DNA of 64,000 nt from Sacculina carcini. Its lineage: Eukaryota > Arthropoda > Thecostraca > Sacculinidae. The stretch covers positions 5,459,501 to 5,523,500 of the forward strand of contig OU696588.1 of NCBI GenBank assembly GCA_916048095.2, in the 5' to 3' direction. Shown one piece after another: positions 1 through 9,699 of the stretch; positions within the stretch are counted from its first letter, which is position 1, and the number at the start of each line of letters is the position of its first letter. Below the pieces are notes generated by a model that worked only from the letters and a program-made list of their open reading frames with translations, ran no database searches and was not told the DNA's origin. Made by a program: the position numbers and the translations under genes.

Positions 1-1
1 C

Positions 2-505
2 AGTGTGAGAGAGGCTGTGATGCTGCACAATTTGACGCCAATGGATGACGCCGGTCGCAGACCTGTTGATTGCGTGTATCGATACAGAGTGCGAATGCGT
101 GACGAACTCCCGCGACAGCGCAGCACATCTGTTCGTGGCTGCGATTATGAGGTTGGCGATCCTGTCTGGGTGAGGCAGCGCGGAGATCGTTGTGATGCTG
201 TCGGTCGTAGGGGTACCGTCACAAGTGTCGTGTCAGACCTCGTTGTCGCCGTCGATGGCATCAACAGGCACGTGGGTGATGTCAGACCACGGGCGGAGAC
301 GGAGAACGGTGGCGGCACGAACTCATTGGACGAGGCGAGCGGTGACGTGGCGGACGATGGCGAGCCTGCCGTCATGGTGTACGGCGAGAGGACTGCCGGG
401 ACTGATCCGGCGAGTAGCGGTCAGCAGCAGACGCGACCACAGCGACAGAGCCAGCGTCCGGCGCGGTTCAATGATTATGTTGTGTATAATTCTAATCGGG
501 CATAG
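2..505 (+). pseudogene. 3' end of LTR-retrotransposon pol (family F), cut by the window edge
   Basis: This is the C-terminal tail of a retroelement polyprotein, beginning before the window. It reads a WYN-TP-like segment (HNLTP), an R/K-rich stretch, then GDPVWVRQRGD and the short motif DGINRHVGDVRPR, followed by a low-complexity tail ending in RPARFNDYV. Element E at 23-28 kb shows the same order (YNVTP, VGDEVWVKPP, VDGMPRHVRDLRKR, then a tail with PPAWLNEYV), so both belong to one family. In such proteins this region is the small chromo/SH3-like fold after the integrase core and probably binds DNA or chromatin. A purine run (CAGGGGGATA) follows the stop and looks like a polypurine tract next to an LTR. 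The catalytic domains are outside the window, so intactness cannot be judged. Confidence 0.7.
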
Positions 506-714
506 TGATTCTTAGAATCAGGGGGATATGTATTGTGTTTATTGTGTATTGCATGGTATTGTATTTTGTACTATATATAATTGTGTGTGCGTGCATGTAT
601 ATTTGTGTGCGTACGTGGGAGTGTGATTTTGTGTACGTTGTTGTATGCGCGCGCGGAGGTAGCTGCGTTGCATAAGCGCGAGCTATGAGTGCATGCATGC
701 GCGGGTTAAATTAT

Positions 715-990
715 ATTTTTACTCAGTGTTGGCTGCTGTTGTTTATTGAATCATATTTATTGTTGTTGCTGTTTATTGAATAATATTTATTAGTGTTGTT
801 GTTGTTTATTGAATCATATATATTTGTGCTGCTGTTACTTATTGAATCATATTTTTATTTATTGTTGAATGTTTCTTATTGAATCATATTTATTGTTCTT
901 GATTGTTATTTATTAATATTTATTCTTACTTATTGATGGTTGTCATTTATTGAATCACATATTTATTTATTGTTGTTATTATTTATTGAG
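715..990. repeat. Degenerate tandem repeat, TTGTTTATTGAATCATATTTA type
   Basis: About six imperfect copies of a unit built on TTGTTGTTTATTGAATCATATTTATT follow one another with spacing of roughly 40-60 bases. No coding content is visible. Confidence 0.6.
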
Positions 991-1144
991 AAACGTGGGC
1001 GGAGTGACAATATGGAGTGTTATCGGATGATGTTTTATTATTTATTGTTATATATTTATTATTTTCTTTCCAACTCTCTTTCTAGACTTTTTTCTTTTCG
1101 AACACTTTTCTCTCTGAATCTTTTGGGCGCTTCCGATACATGGG

Positions 1145-1230
1145 GCCACCGCTTCCGATACATGGGTGGTAATAATGCTTGCACTCTTCCCATGCTACTG
1201 GATTTGCCTGTAATTAATAATAATAATAAC
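1145..1230 (+). repeat. Dispersed repeat copy 1 (LINE/SINE 3' tail-like)
   Basis: GCCACCGC...GGTAATAATGCTTGCACTC...CTACTGGATTTGCCTGTAATTAATAATAATAATAA matches 53,617-53,705 over its whole length with few changes. Both copies end in an AAT-rich microsatellite, as the 3' ends of CR1/RTE-like LINEs and their SINEs do. The start carries a short duplication of CCGCTTCCGATACATGG. Confidence 0.55.
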
Positions 1231-1347
1231 GAAACAAAGGTAAAATTTATAAATTAAAATAATAATTAGAAATTATATTATTCCAAAATTTAATAATTTG
1301 TCAAATATCAATACTCCGTCAAATATATTTCCATCATTTTTGCCTTA

Positions 1348-1518
1348 TTTTATACTTAGGCTGTATATTTTTTGCCTTATGTTGTGTGAACAGTTTGAAT
1401 TTTGTTCGTGTATTTTTGTAATACACGAACAAAATATATACATTTTATACTTAGGCTGTATATTTTTTGCCTCATGTTGTGTAAACAGTTTAAATTTTGT
1501 TCGTGTATTTTTGTAATC
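1348..1518. repeat. 95-bp tandem duplication, two copies
   Basis: The segment TTATACTTAGGCTGTATATT...TTCGTGTATTTTTGTAAT occurs at 1,350 and again at 1,445 (period 95) with a few substitutions. The stretch in frame at this place is a by-product of the repeat, not a gene. Confidence 0.75.
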
Positions 1519-1536
1519 GTTGACCAGCTGGTTGTC

Positions 1537-1670
1537 ATGGCAACCGACGAATCAACAATGTCATGAAAAGTTAGTTTGATTAGTGAGGGGAAGGGATTTC
1601 TGTGTGATAGCGAAGAATTGTTAATAGTTCAGTGTTTGTAAATATTGTTTTTGTAATAAAAAGCACCAAA
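1537..1670 (+). repeat. Direct repeat with 8,177-8,309 (LTR 3' part of family F)
   Basis: Shared blocks include CGAATCAACAATGTC, AAAAGTTAGTTTG, GAATTGTT, ATAGTTCAGTGTTTGT and AAAAAGCACCAAA, in the same order in both copies. One copy precedes the gag start and the other follows the protease remnant, the arrangement expected of the R/U5 ends of two LTRs around an internally deleted element. Confidence 0.55.
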
Positions 1671-1682
1671 AGCTATTTCGGC
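1671..1682 (+). promoter_or_regulatory. Candidate primer-binding site AGCTATTTCGGC
   Basis: This 12-mer directly follows the LTR-like segment and lies 3 nt before the gag ATG at 1,686. The identical 12-mer sits in the same place in element E (27,805-27,816, minus strand). It is the reverse complement of GCCGAAATAGCT, the first 12 nt of eukaryotic tRNA-Phe as I know it. A usual PBS pairs with a tRNA 3' end and starts TGG; this one does not. Confidence 0.45.
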
Positions 1683-1685
1683 AAT

Positions 1686-2069
1686 ATGTCAAGAATACCA
1701 GAAAGCATGATAAAACCGTTTAGTGGAGATGACGACGTGGTCGCATGGATAAGGAAAGTGAGGTTGGTTGCTAAGCTGCAGAAAGTTGATGACGTGACAA
1801 GTCTTTTACCACTACATTTGGAAGGTGATGCGCTCGCTACATATCTGGGAATGGAAGAAACTGATAAGAAAAATGCTGTTGAAATTAAAACCAAATTGAA
1901 AGAAGCCTTCTCTGATAGCCCGTTTGTGGCGCATGCAAAACTGATGAAAGTGCGATGGACTGGCGAGCCACAGTGCACGCGTTTGCCAACGAAATTCGAC
2001 GATTGGCTGGACTAGCCGGATTCAAGGGGGAAGCTCTCGAGAAGATGCTGAAGTTGACCTTTGTGAACG
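1686..2069 (+). pseudogene. Gag fragment of family F, 5' part, interrupted by Gypsy-A
   Basis: The frame from the ATG reads MSRIPESMIKPFSGDDDV and continues as an acidic, helix-rich capsid-like segment (WIRKVRLVAKL, LEGDALATYLG, VEIKTKLKEAF) typical of Ty3/gypsy Gag. A frame change falls near 1,960-1,985, where a neighbouring frame picks up FANEIRRLAGLAGFKGEAL and TFVN. At 2,069 it is cut by the 3' LTR of Gypsy-A. The reading resumes after the AACG target duplication at 7,396. The element is clearly dead: it has a frameshift, an insertion and no pol. Confidence 0.7.
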
Positions 2070-2685
2070 TGTTGCAGCCCCACTGGGTCTGGCGAACGAC
2101 ACAATGGGGGACGACAACACAATATACATTCACAAGAGATCACAGTTCAGAGGCGGTTACTTACTGTGGCGAAACAAAACACGCAATGGTGAACAACAGA
2201 GCGAGCCAGCAACAGGGTGAGTTCTGTGGACTGGTTGTGGAAGAGTGTGTGTGACGGTGTTTTATACGTCGCTGGCGTGTGTGATTGGGAATGTGTGTGT
2301 ATGTGCGTATGTTGTCGCCTGGTGTTCTGGGTCACATATGGTCTGGGCGCACGGCTGTGGACCAGATGTTGCCCTCGATGGCTGCTACATCCCTGGGTGA
2401 GGATGTGGTCAGGCGGATGCGAACCAGATGTTGGCCCTGACACTGAAGAGGGTTGGTGCGCACTAACTGGTGTTTGTACGTGGTGTATGTCTGTGTGCAG
2501 GGGACATACACCTCCGGGACGCGACACTGTACCGGGCTGGTGCGCGTTGGCTGGTGTTTGTACGTGGTGTATGTCTGTGTGCAGGGGACATACACCTCCG
2601 GGACGCGTGCCGCGGAAGCGCTGGTAGAGTGTGTGTTTGTGGTGTATGGGCAAATGTTTTGACCTACAATTGCACAGGCGCCACA
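2070..2685 (-). repeat. 3' LTR of Gypsy-A
   Basis: It matches 6,760-7,391. On the plus strand it runs TGTTGCAGCC to GCGCCACA. It carries an 84-bp tandem repeat (GGTGTTTGTACGTGGTGTATGTC...CATACACCTCCGGGACGC) near 2,450-2,610. The frames here on either strand are shadows of this GC-rich repeat. Confidence 0.92.
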
Positions 2686-2700
2686 GGAGCCCCCCTCCAG
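2686..2700 (-). other. Polypurine tract of Gypsy-A
   Basis: On the minus strand CTGGAGGGGGGCTCC directly precedes the 3' LTR, as needed for plus-strand priming. Confidence 0.75.
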
Positions 2701-2701
2701 T

Positions 2702-5700
2702 TCAAGGAGAAAAACGGACTGGGGGGCGGACAACACGACCGGAACGAGTGATACGCGTACGGAGAACCGGGATTCTTGATCCGGAGCAGTTTCGCGCAGG
2801 AGTTTTGCTGGAGGCAGATTGCGGCTGGAAGATGGATACAGCGGTCTCTTGTGGAATGCTGATGGAAGCATTTTCCAAGAAAGCCGGTCGTAGTCGGTCC
2901 ACGCAGATTGTGTCCTCGCCATTTCGTTCAATCGTAAATGTTTTTGGTGTGCGCTTGAGCACGCGGTACGGACCAGTATAGACAGGCTGCAAAGGACGAC
3001 GGTGGCCGTCGTTACGCACAAACACGTATTCTGCAGTTTTGAGCGCAGGCAGAGTAAATGTGTCAGCTGTGGTCGTTGGCCTGCTCTGTACTGGGCGGAT
3101 CCTTGCGAAGTGCTCCGACAGTTCTCGTGCGACCTGTTGGGGTGAAATATCACTCATGTTGGCGAACATTTCACCTGGCAGTCGTAAAGGTGTGCCTAAA
3201 ACCAGCTGTGCTGATGAGCACTGTACCGATTCTTTGACAGAGGCGCGTATTCCCAGCATCACGATTGGAAGGCGGTCGATCCAATTTGGACTGTCGCGTA
3301 GCGCACATTTGAGTTGTCGGTGAAGGCGTTCGACAAGGCCGTTGGCGCTGGGGTTGTAGGCAGTGGTGTGCAGTGATTCAGCCCCGAGACGTGCCGTGAT
3401 TTGTTGCCACAGGCGAGAGGTGAACTGTGAGCCTCGGTCGGACACAATGGTGTGTGGTACGCCATACCTGGGTATCCAAGTGCTGATGAAACAGCGGGCA
3501 ACTGTGTCTGCGGATATATCAGGCATTGGGCAGACTTCAGGCCACCTGGTAAATCTGTCGATCATCGTCAATATGTACTGCTGGCCTTTACAGTAAGGCA
3601 ATGGCCCCACAATATCAATGTGGATATTATGAAAGCGACCTGACGGTAGACAAAACTGAGCAGGTGTCGAACGATTGTGACGAGAGACTTTGCACGTTTG
3701 GCAATGTGTGCACTGTGTTGTCCATTGCATCACATCATGCCGCATAGATGGCCACACAAATCTGTCAGAGACAAGTTTCAGTGTGGCTTTTCGGCCGGGG
3801 TGTGACAAATTATGGAGAACACAAAAAACGTGCTTTCGCATGGACTTCAGCACGATGGGCCGAGATGTGCCTGTGGAATCTTCGCAGATGATTGAGGCGT
3901 TTGCGTGCGTAGGTAACGGCTTGATTGTAATTTTTAAATTTGTGTCATTACCTTTTTTCAGCGTGTTTATGTCGTCGTCGTGCGCCTGTTCTTGAGATAG
4001 CTGCAACAGATCGATGATGCTATGGACACTGGCTATCCTTGACAATGCGTCGGAGACGACGTTATCTGCGCCGCTGATGTGCTCTACATTCGTCGTGAAT
4101 TGCACAATGCAGTCAAGGTGTCGCTGTTCTCGCGGTGAATGGATTGTTGTCGATGACCTGATCGCGTGTACTAACGGTTTGTGGTCAGTGACGAGAGCAA
4201 ATTGGCGACCTTCGACGAACGGCATGAAATGGCGGATGGCCATGTATGATGCCAAAAATTCTCGCCCAAACGCGCTGTACTTTTGCTGTGCGGGCGACAG
4301 TTTTTGTGACCAGAATGCAAGTGGCATCCACATACCTTGTTGCAGCTGTTGCAGAACACATCCTATGCCGAAATTGCTGGCATCCGTGAATACGCCGAGC
4401 TTTGCGTCTGGATCCTGGTGGCTGAGTACAGTGGCGTCGCATATATTTTTCTTGGCTGCAGTGAATGCCTCGTCGGCTGCCTGCGTCCACTCGATAGGCG
4501 CCTTGGATCGTCGTTTCTTGTGGTCGACCAGACGATGGAGCGGACCAAGAGTTTCAGCTGCATGGGGGAAAAATCTGTGATAAAAGTTTATCATTCCTAG
4601 GAACCTTCTCAGTTGTTGTTGTGTTTGAGGCTTTGGAAAGTCCTTGACAGCGGCGATCTTGTCATTCGTAGGCGTGATACCATGTTCGGTAATTGTGTGA
4701 CCGAGAAATGTGAGAGTATTTACAGCGAATACACATTTTCCTGGGTTCACTCGAATTCCGAATTAGTCGAGGCGTTTGAAGACAGTTTCGATGTGTTCAA
4801 GGTGCTCATCGTGAGATTTGCTGGCAATCAAAATATCATTTATGTACACAAACGTAAAAGGCAACCCTCGTAGCACCGTATCCATCAACCGTTGCATTGT
4901 TTGCGCACTGTTGCGCAGGCCAAATGGCTTTCTGGTCATCTCGAAAAGACCAAACGGTGTAGTGATGGCGGTCTTGTGAACACCATCAGGATGTACTGGT
5001 ATTTGCAAATACGCTTTGGCGAGATCTATCTTTGAGAATATTTTGGCGCCATGCAATGAGACAGTAAAGTCCTGCAGATAAGGTAAGCTGTATCTGTCTG
5101 CAACCGTAATTCTGTTTAGAGCGCGATAGTCGCCGCACGGGCGCCACTCGCCAGGCGCGGATTTAGGCACCATATGCAGAGCGCTAGCGTATTGGCTTTT
5201 GCTGGGGCGAACAATGTCTTGTGTCAGCATGTTTTGAAACTCACGTTTGGCGAGCTGAAGTCTGGCGGTGTCGAGTCGCCGTGGCCGGCAGTACACGGGC
5301 TGACCGGTTGTTTCGATTCGATGATACACACCGTGCTGCTGTTCTCCGCCGACGATCGGTGACGACGTGAGGCGGGGGTACTTGGCAAGAAGCTGCTGAA
5401 ATATACAGTTTGAATTGTTGAGGCATAACGCTATTTGCGGATATGCGCGTGTCTTGTTGCCGCTTACCGTGAGTTTTGTCTCGTTGTGGATGAGTTGTCG
5501 CAGCCGTGGCTTGACGCTGATGTTGTGATGCGCCAGGAAATCACACCCGATGATAGAAAAATCTATGTCGGCCAGAATAAACGACCACAGGAAGTTGCGG
5601 CGCAAGCCTAGAGACACAGTTACGTCTTTAGTGCCGAACGTGTTGATACGGCTATTGTTGACTGCTTGTAGGACTAGCGGAGATGGCTGATCAGTTGATT

Positions 5701-5839
5701 GGTACGATAGTATGCTGTACTGTGCACCAGTGTCGATCAAAAACTTGATACCGGTGGTTGAATCCTGGATAAAAAACGGTGTGTCATTCTGGCCATTAGA
5801 TGCGATGATGAGGGGCGAACCTGGCTTATCGCTCCTCAT
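2702..5839 (-). pseudogene. Gypsy-A Pol (protease, RT, RNase H, integrase) with an in-frame stop
   Basis: The frame is open for about 1,045 codons except for one TAA at 4,763-4,765. Domains in order: aspartic protease (FLIDTGAQYSIL, near 5,740); reverse transcriptase (WRPCGDYRALNR, FSKIDLAKAYLQIP, TPFGLFEM); RNase H (GVFTDASNFGIG, LVTDHKPLVHAI, ADNVVSDALSRI); integrase zinc finger (HNLSHPGR...CTHCQTC) and DDE core (HIDIVGP, VSDRGSQF, NGLVERLH); and an arginine-rich tail. The RT active-site box is YIND at 4,835-4,846 where YxDD is expected; the first catalytic Asp codon has become AAT. The start ATG (5,839) overlaps the Gag stop (TGA 5,838-5,836). The stop and the Asp-to-Asn change both argue that this copy cannot reverse-transcribe itself. 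Confidence 0.92.
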
Positions 5840-6675
5840 TGCAAGTTTAAATCAAACGTGCACGGTTTGACGCAGGCTTTGGCTCTGGCGCCGAAATGTT
5901 TGTGGTACCAGCACACGGTACCTGAGTTCGAGTCGTTGTCGTCGAGCTCCGCCAAGCGACCTCGAGACTGTGAACGCCTCTGGGTAGAAGAGGCGGGGCG
6001 ACGTGGTTCCGCAGATAGTCGCTGCAGATGGCGCTGAATTTCGTCCAGCTGACGTTTGACGGCCGCTAGTTCCCTTGCCTTCGCCGTACATTGTGTGCAG
6101 CTCCCGCCTGTAGTTTCGCACTGGCGCTCTGTTCTGCGTGTGTGGCCACTTACGGCGCTTATGAGAGCCGTCGCTTTCGGCAGTGATGATATCACTCGGT
6201 CGGCTGTACCTGCAAGTGTTTCTAGAGTTGTGTCTGCCGGCAGGAATTGGAGAAACGGAGCTGCTGCTTCAGGCATCGCCTTCATGAAGATCTGCCGTAC
6301 CAGTTCAGACTCGCCGTCTTTCAAATACGGCGAAGTTAATTCCTGCAAATGACGCAGAAACTGTGTGGGCTTGCGGTCACCTAGCTCTTGAGCGCTCAAC
6401 ACTGACCTGAGTTTTTCCTCCGCCGATTTGCCGAGTCGAGACTGCAGCGCGGCGCACAGCTGTGTGTAGCAGTCGTCAGGAGGCTGCCGAATGAGGTCGA
6501 TGAACTCCATGACGTGGTGCGCTGGCAGTATAGAAACTGCCGTCTGGATCCGCGTTTCTTCATCGCTGATTTTTGTGCGCTTGAAGTAAAGCTCGAGCTG
6601 AATTACCCAGATGTGTGGACTGTCTTCAACGAATAGCGGGGGCGGGCCTCCCACAGCGGGCTTGTCAAAAGACAT
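5836..6675 (-). CDS. Gypsy-A Gag
   Basis: 279 residues from ATG at 6,675. The N-terminal half is capsid-like (PPPLFVEDSPHIWVIQLELYF, RLGKSAEEKLRSVL, GDRKPTQFLRHLQEL), followed by a coiled, basic, Arg/Ser-rich stretch (RRSQSRGR). It ends in a compact Cys/His motif (CWYHKHFGARAKACVKPC). This style of Gag end, rather than a CCHC knuckle, is frequent in invertebrate gypsy elements. Gag assembles the particle and packages element RNA. It is read first; Pol begins in a different frame through an ATGA overlap, suggesting reinitiation or frameshifting. No internal stop is present. Confidence 0.88.
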   Translation of the reverse strand: MSFDKPAVGGPPPLFVEDSPHIWVIQLELYFKRTKISDEETRIQTAVSILPAHHVMEFIDLIRQPPDDCYTQLCAALQSRLGKSAEEKLRSVLSAQELGDRKPTQFLRHLQELTSPYLKDGESELVRQIFMKAMPEAAAPFLQFLPADTTLETLAGTADRVISSLPKATALISAVSGHTRRTERQCETTGGSCTQCTAKARELAAVKRQLDEIQRHLQRLSAEPRRPASSTQRRSQSRGRLAELDDNDSNSGTVCWYHKHFGARAKACVKPCTFDLNLQ

Positions 6676-6740
6676 AGTGCGCGGCGTAATGGCAAAACAA
6701 CCACAATCAGAGCTGTAACCGATAAACTCAATGAAGTGAT

Positions 6741-6756
6741 CACGTCGGGGTCACCA
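6741..6756 (-). other. Primer-binding site of Gypsy-A
   Basis: On the minus strand TGGTGACCCCGACGTG lies 3 nt after the 5' LTR end. It starts with TGG, complementary to a tRNA CCA end, as in many Ty3/gypsy elements. Confidence 0.8.
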
Positions 6757-6759
6757 CTT

Positions 6760-7391
6760 TGTTGCAACCCCCCTGAGCCTGGCGAACGACACAATGGGGG
6801 ACGACAACACAATATACACAAGAGATATATATTCACAAGAGATCCCAGTTCAGAGGCGGTTACTTACTGTGGCGAAACAAAACACAAGCAATGGTGAACA
6901 ACAGAGCGAGCCAGCAACAGGGTGAGTTCTGTGTACTGGTTGTGGAAGAGTGTGTGTGTCGGTGTTTTATACGTCGCTGGCGTGTGTGATTGGGAATGTG
7001 TGTGTATGTGCGTATGTTGTCGCCTGGTGTTCTGGGTCACATATGGTCTGGGCGCACGGCTGTGGACCAGATGTTGCCCTCGATGGCTGCTGCATCCCTG
7101 GGTGAGGATGTGGTCAGGCGAATGCGAACCAGATGTTGGCCCTGACACTGAAGAGGGTTGGTGCGCACTAACTGGTGTTTGTACGTGGTGTATGTCTGAG
7201 TGCAGGGGACATACACCTCCGGGACGCGACACTGTACCGGGTTGGTGCGCGTTGGCTGGTGTTTGTACGTGGTGTATGTCTGTGTGCAGGGGACATACAC
7301 CTCCGGGACGCGTACCGCTGAAGCGCTGGTAGAGTGTGTGTTTGTGGTGTATGGGCAAATGTTTTTGACCTACATTTGCACAGGCGCCACA
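6760..7391 (-). repeat. 5' LTR of Gypsy-A
   Basis: It matches 2,070-2,685 apart from scattered substitutions and a 16-base duplication (ACAAGAGATATATATT) near 6,815-6,835. Its outer end is followed by AACG, the second target-site copy. Confidence 0.92.
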
Positions 7392-7395
7392 AACG

Positions 7396-8065
7396 GACTA
7401 CCAGAAAACAAGTAAAGAGGTACAACAGGTTAAGGACATCTTGGATCTGTCAATGAGCGATATCTTGACCAGAGCGAGAGTGCTCACGGGACAAGTAGAT
7501 AGAAATGTTGCTGCAATGTCCAACACCCAGATAGGCGAGTGAAGATCAAGTTTCAGCGGGAAATGTTTTGAGTGTGGTGGGCCGCACATGGCGCGCGAGT
7601 GTACGAAAAACAGATGTTTCAGGTGTTTCAAGTACGGTGGAGAAAGTCATATGTCATACCAATGCCGTAGGAACCAGGGAACGAGGAAAGGGGTGCTGGT
7701 GCGCTAACAGTCACCCCTTCACTTCTGTAATGGAGCAATCTTGTAAAATGCCGATTATTGACGTGCTTGTGCTCGTTGATCCTGTATCCACTAATACACT
7801 CAGAATGAGTGCATTAGTGGATACAGGATGTTCAATGACCATGATAAAGACGTCACCAGTAAAACAGTACATGAATGGAGGCACAGTGAGTGCGTTCGAC
7901 GGAAGAAGGGTTCGATGTAGGGGTGAGACATGGCTAAATGTGTGTGTTAATGGAAGTCGTCTGAGAATACGAGCAATGGTGATTGATGAAATTGTTAATA
8001 ATATAGATGTTGCGCTTGGAATGGATGTCATTATCGAACTTGGTGGAGTGACCGTGAATGGATAA
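7396..8065 (+). pseudogene. Family F Gag 3' part and protease, after the Gypsy-A insertion
   Basis: Reading resumes with VKDILDLSMSDILTRARVL, then a stop near 7,541. Two zinc knuckles follow (CFECGGPHMAREC and CFRCFKYGGESHMSYQC, about 7,558-7,665; the second is irregular). The aspartic protease follows (ALVDTGCSMTMIK near 7,813; then DVALGMDVIIELGGVTVNG). The end GGVTV matches element E, whose protease/pol junction also has GGVTV. No RT, RNase H or integrase follows; the sequence passes into the LTR-like repeat at 8,177. A 23-bp inverted repeat interrupts the protease just before its DTG motif. Confidence 0.75.
7779..7829. repeat. 23-bp fold-back with a 5-nt loop in the family F protease
   Basis: ATCCTGTATCCACTAAT...CACTC (7,779-7,801) is the reverse complement of 7,807-7,829 with one mismatch; the loop is AGAAT. 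The right arm encodes the SALVDTG of the protease, so the left arm looks like an inverted copy of it. Confidence 0.85.
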
Positions 8066-8176
8066 AGCGTTGTGTTCTGCAGAAACCCGTGTTCAACAGT
8101 GTCGCCGAATGTGGCCACAGAGTTGAATCAAGCAGAAACGGCATGTGATATAAAAGATAAGAATAATCAATCAATC

Positions 8177-8309
8177 ATGACAACGTACGAATCAACAATG
8201 TCGTCAAAAGTTAGTTTGGTTGTGGAGAGGAAGGGATTGCGTTGTCGTAGCGAGAATTGTTTATAGTTCAGTGTTTGTTAATATTGTTCTGGTAACAAAA
8301 AGCACCAAA
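8177..8309 (+). repeat. Second copy of the family F LTR end
   Basis: It corresponds to 1,537-1,670 at roughly 80% by eye. It probably is the 3' remnant of the second LTR. LINE1 sequence begins right after it. Confidence 0.5.
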
Positions 8310-8523
8310 CCTTATATATTAATTACTCCATAATTCGAATCCGTCATTTCTTTCTGATCTATTTTCTGTCTTAGCTGGCTCTTGTTCGCAAATTCTCCTT
8401 CCACTTTATAGTTTTTGCGTTACAAAGAATCGCCCTGGTCTGTAAAATCCAATTGTTTTGGTCCTTGGCTTTCTAATTCACATTTCTCCAATTATCCAAT
8501 TGTCACCGCTCTGTGCCGTTGCA

Positions 8524-9660
8524 ATGCCATCGTCATCTGCTCCCACCTCTACCCCTGCAAAGTTTTGCCACTGTGGTGAGCCCATCGCCGCCACATCGTA
8601 TATAGAGTGCGAGAGCTGTATGACATGCTTTCACATGTCATATGCGGGCCTGACCACCCCGGCGTACAATGCCGTTAGGAAGCATCGACTGTTTTGGTGC
8701 TGCACACCGTGCCAATCAAAGATTCGCTCGGCTTCCACCGCTGCACCTGTAACTGCTGAAACAATCGCTAATATTGTCGATTCTCGCTTCAACTCATTTC
8801 GGCAGGAACTACTGACCGATTTCCGTAGCTCGCTTAGTCAAGCTGTCACGGCTGCTACTCGTTCTACCAACTCTCTAAAGTCATACGCGGTTGTCCTCAA
8901 ATCCAAAAATTCTGACACGCTTATTTTTGAAAAACTTGTGGCTCCAGCTCTACAGAAAATTCCGGTCTCTGGTTCCCGCCCAACCGCCAACGGTAGCTTA
9001 GTGCTGCGTTGTGACTCGCCACGCTCGGCGGAGAACGCTGCAGATTGTGATCGCGCGGCATTCGCCGATGTGGAGGTACACGTCCCTCCTCTGAAGCATA
9101 TTAGCTCAAAGATCACGATCGCTAACATCCCGAGCGACATGACTCCGGAAAGCCTGCTCTCGTCTATTCGCCTGAAAAAATCTTCTCTGACTGACGTTTC
9201 CCGGTCAGATCTACAGGTTCTATTTTTCACCAAGCCGAAGAATAACGCCACTCATGCTGTTCTATATGTGTCATCCTCGGCTTGCTCAACCATCAAGGAT
9301 TGTTCAGACCGCTTATTTATTGGTCTGCTCTGCTGTGCGGTGTACAGTAGGTACTGGGTTGTATGCTGCTTCCGTTGCTCGGGGCTTGGCCATAAAGCCG
9401 ATAAATCTAGTCAACCCATCAAGTGCGGCTTTTGCGCCGGTTCCCATGCATCCAAAACATGTGACCCTTCTGGACCAGCCAAATGCACAAACTGCGTACG
9501 CTCAGGGCAAGCCACTGTCGCTCCTCCTACGACTCATCCTGTCCTTCTCTCTTGGCTGTCCGTAATTATCTTCGTATGCGCACCATCTCCTGTGACTCAA
9601 ATTTCCTCTCCTACTGCCGTCTCAGATAACCCTGATTCACATTCGTGTATCTCGGCTTGA
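8524..9660 (+). CDS. LINE1 ORF1: PHD-finger and zinc-knuckle RNA-binding protein
   Basis: 378 residues from ATG at 8,524 (the frame is open further upstream without an ATG). Residues 15-66 form a PHD/RING-like cluster: CHCG, then ECESCMTCFH, then WCCTPC, with the Cys4-His-Cys3 spacing of a plant homeodomain finger. A Ser/Thr-rich and helical middle follows. Residues about 285-330 hold CFRCSGLGHKADKS and CGFCAGSHASKTC zinc-knuckle-like motifs. ORF1 proteins of CR1-like LINEs coat element RNA, and some carry such a finger, thought to contact histone tails. ORF2 follows in another frame. The frame is uninterrupted although the LINE is heavily broken elsewhere. Confidence 0.78.
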   Translation: MPSSSAPTSTPAKFCHCGEPIAATSYIECESCMTCFHMSYAGLTTPAYNAVRKHRLFWCCTPCQSKIRSASTAAPVTAETIANIVDSRFNSFRQELLTDFRSSLSQAVTAATRSTNSLKSYAVVLKSKNSDTLIFEKLVAPALQKIPVSGSRPTANGSLVLRCDSPRSAENAADCDRAAFADVEVHVPPLKHISSKITIANIPSDMTPESLLSSIRLKKSSLTDVSRSDLQVLFFTKPKNNATHAVLYVSSSACSTIKDCSDRLFIGLLCCAVYSRYWVVCCFRCSGLGHKADKSSQPIKCGFCAGSHASKTCDPSGPAKCTNCVRSGQATVAPPTTHPVLLSWLSVIIFVCAPSPVTQISSPTAVSDNPDSHSCISA

Positions 9661-9699
9661 CTACCTTCGCACCCTCTTGCCTCGTCCATCCGTTCCTCC

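Larger units (their letters stand above)
529..1670 (+). repeat. Probable LTR of family F, AT-rich, with internal repeats
   Basis: It begins TGTATTG directly after a polypurine-like tract and ends just before the primer-site-like AGCTATTTCGGC at 1,671. Its last 134 bases recur in diverged form at 8,177-8,309. The interior holds degenerate TTTATTGAATCATATTTA repeats, a dispersed-repeat insertion and a 95-bp tandem duplication. Position between a pol end and a gag start supports LTR identity, but no full second copy is present, so the boundaries are inferred. Confidence 0.4.
2070..7391 (-). mobile_element. Gypsy-A: complete Ty3/gypsy LTR retrotransposon, minus strand, inactivated
   Basis: The element is 5,322 bp with two LTRs (616 and 632 bp) bounded by TG...CA and flanked by the 4-bp target duplication AACG (2,066-2,069 and 7,392-7,395). 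On the minus strand the order is LTR, primer-binding site, gag, pol, polypurine tract, LTR. Gag and Pol overlap by 4 bases (ATGA). It sits inside the Gag frame of family F. The LTRs differ at roughly a dozen or more sites plus a 16-base indel, so it is older than the other LTR elements here. Pol has a stop codon and a changed catalytic-motif residue. Confidence 0.93.

Noticed and set aside
2332..3153. Long minus-strand frame (273 codons) over the Gypsy-A LTR and pol end
   Set aside because: It is antisense or out of frame to LTR tandem repeats and real pol; low-complexity His/Thr/Tyr-rich content.
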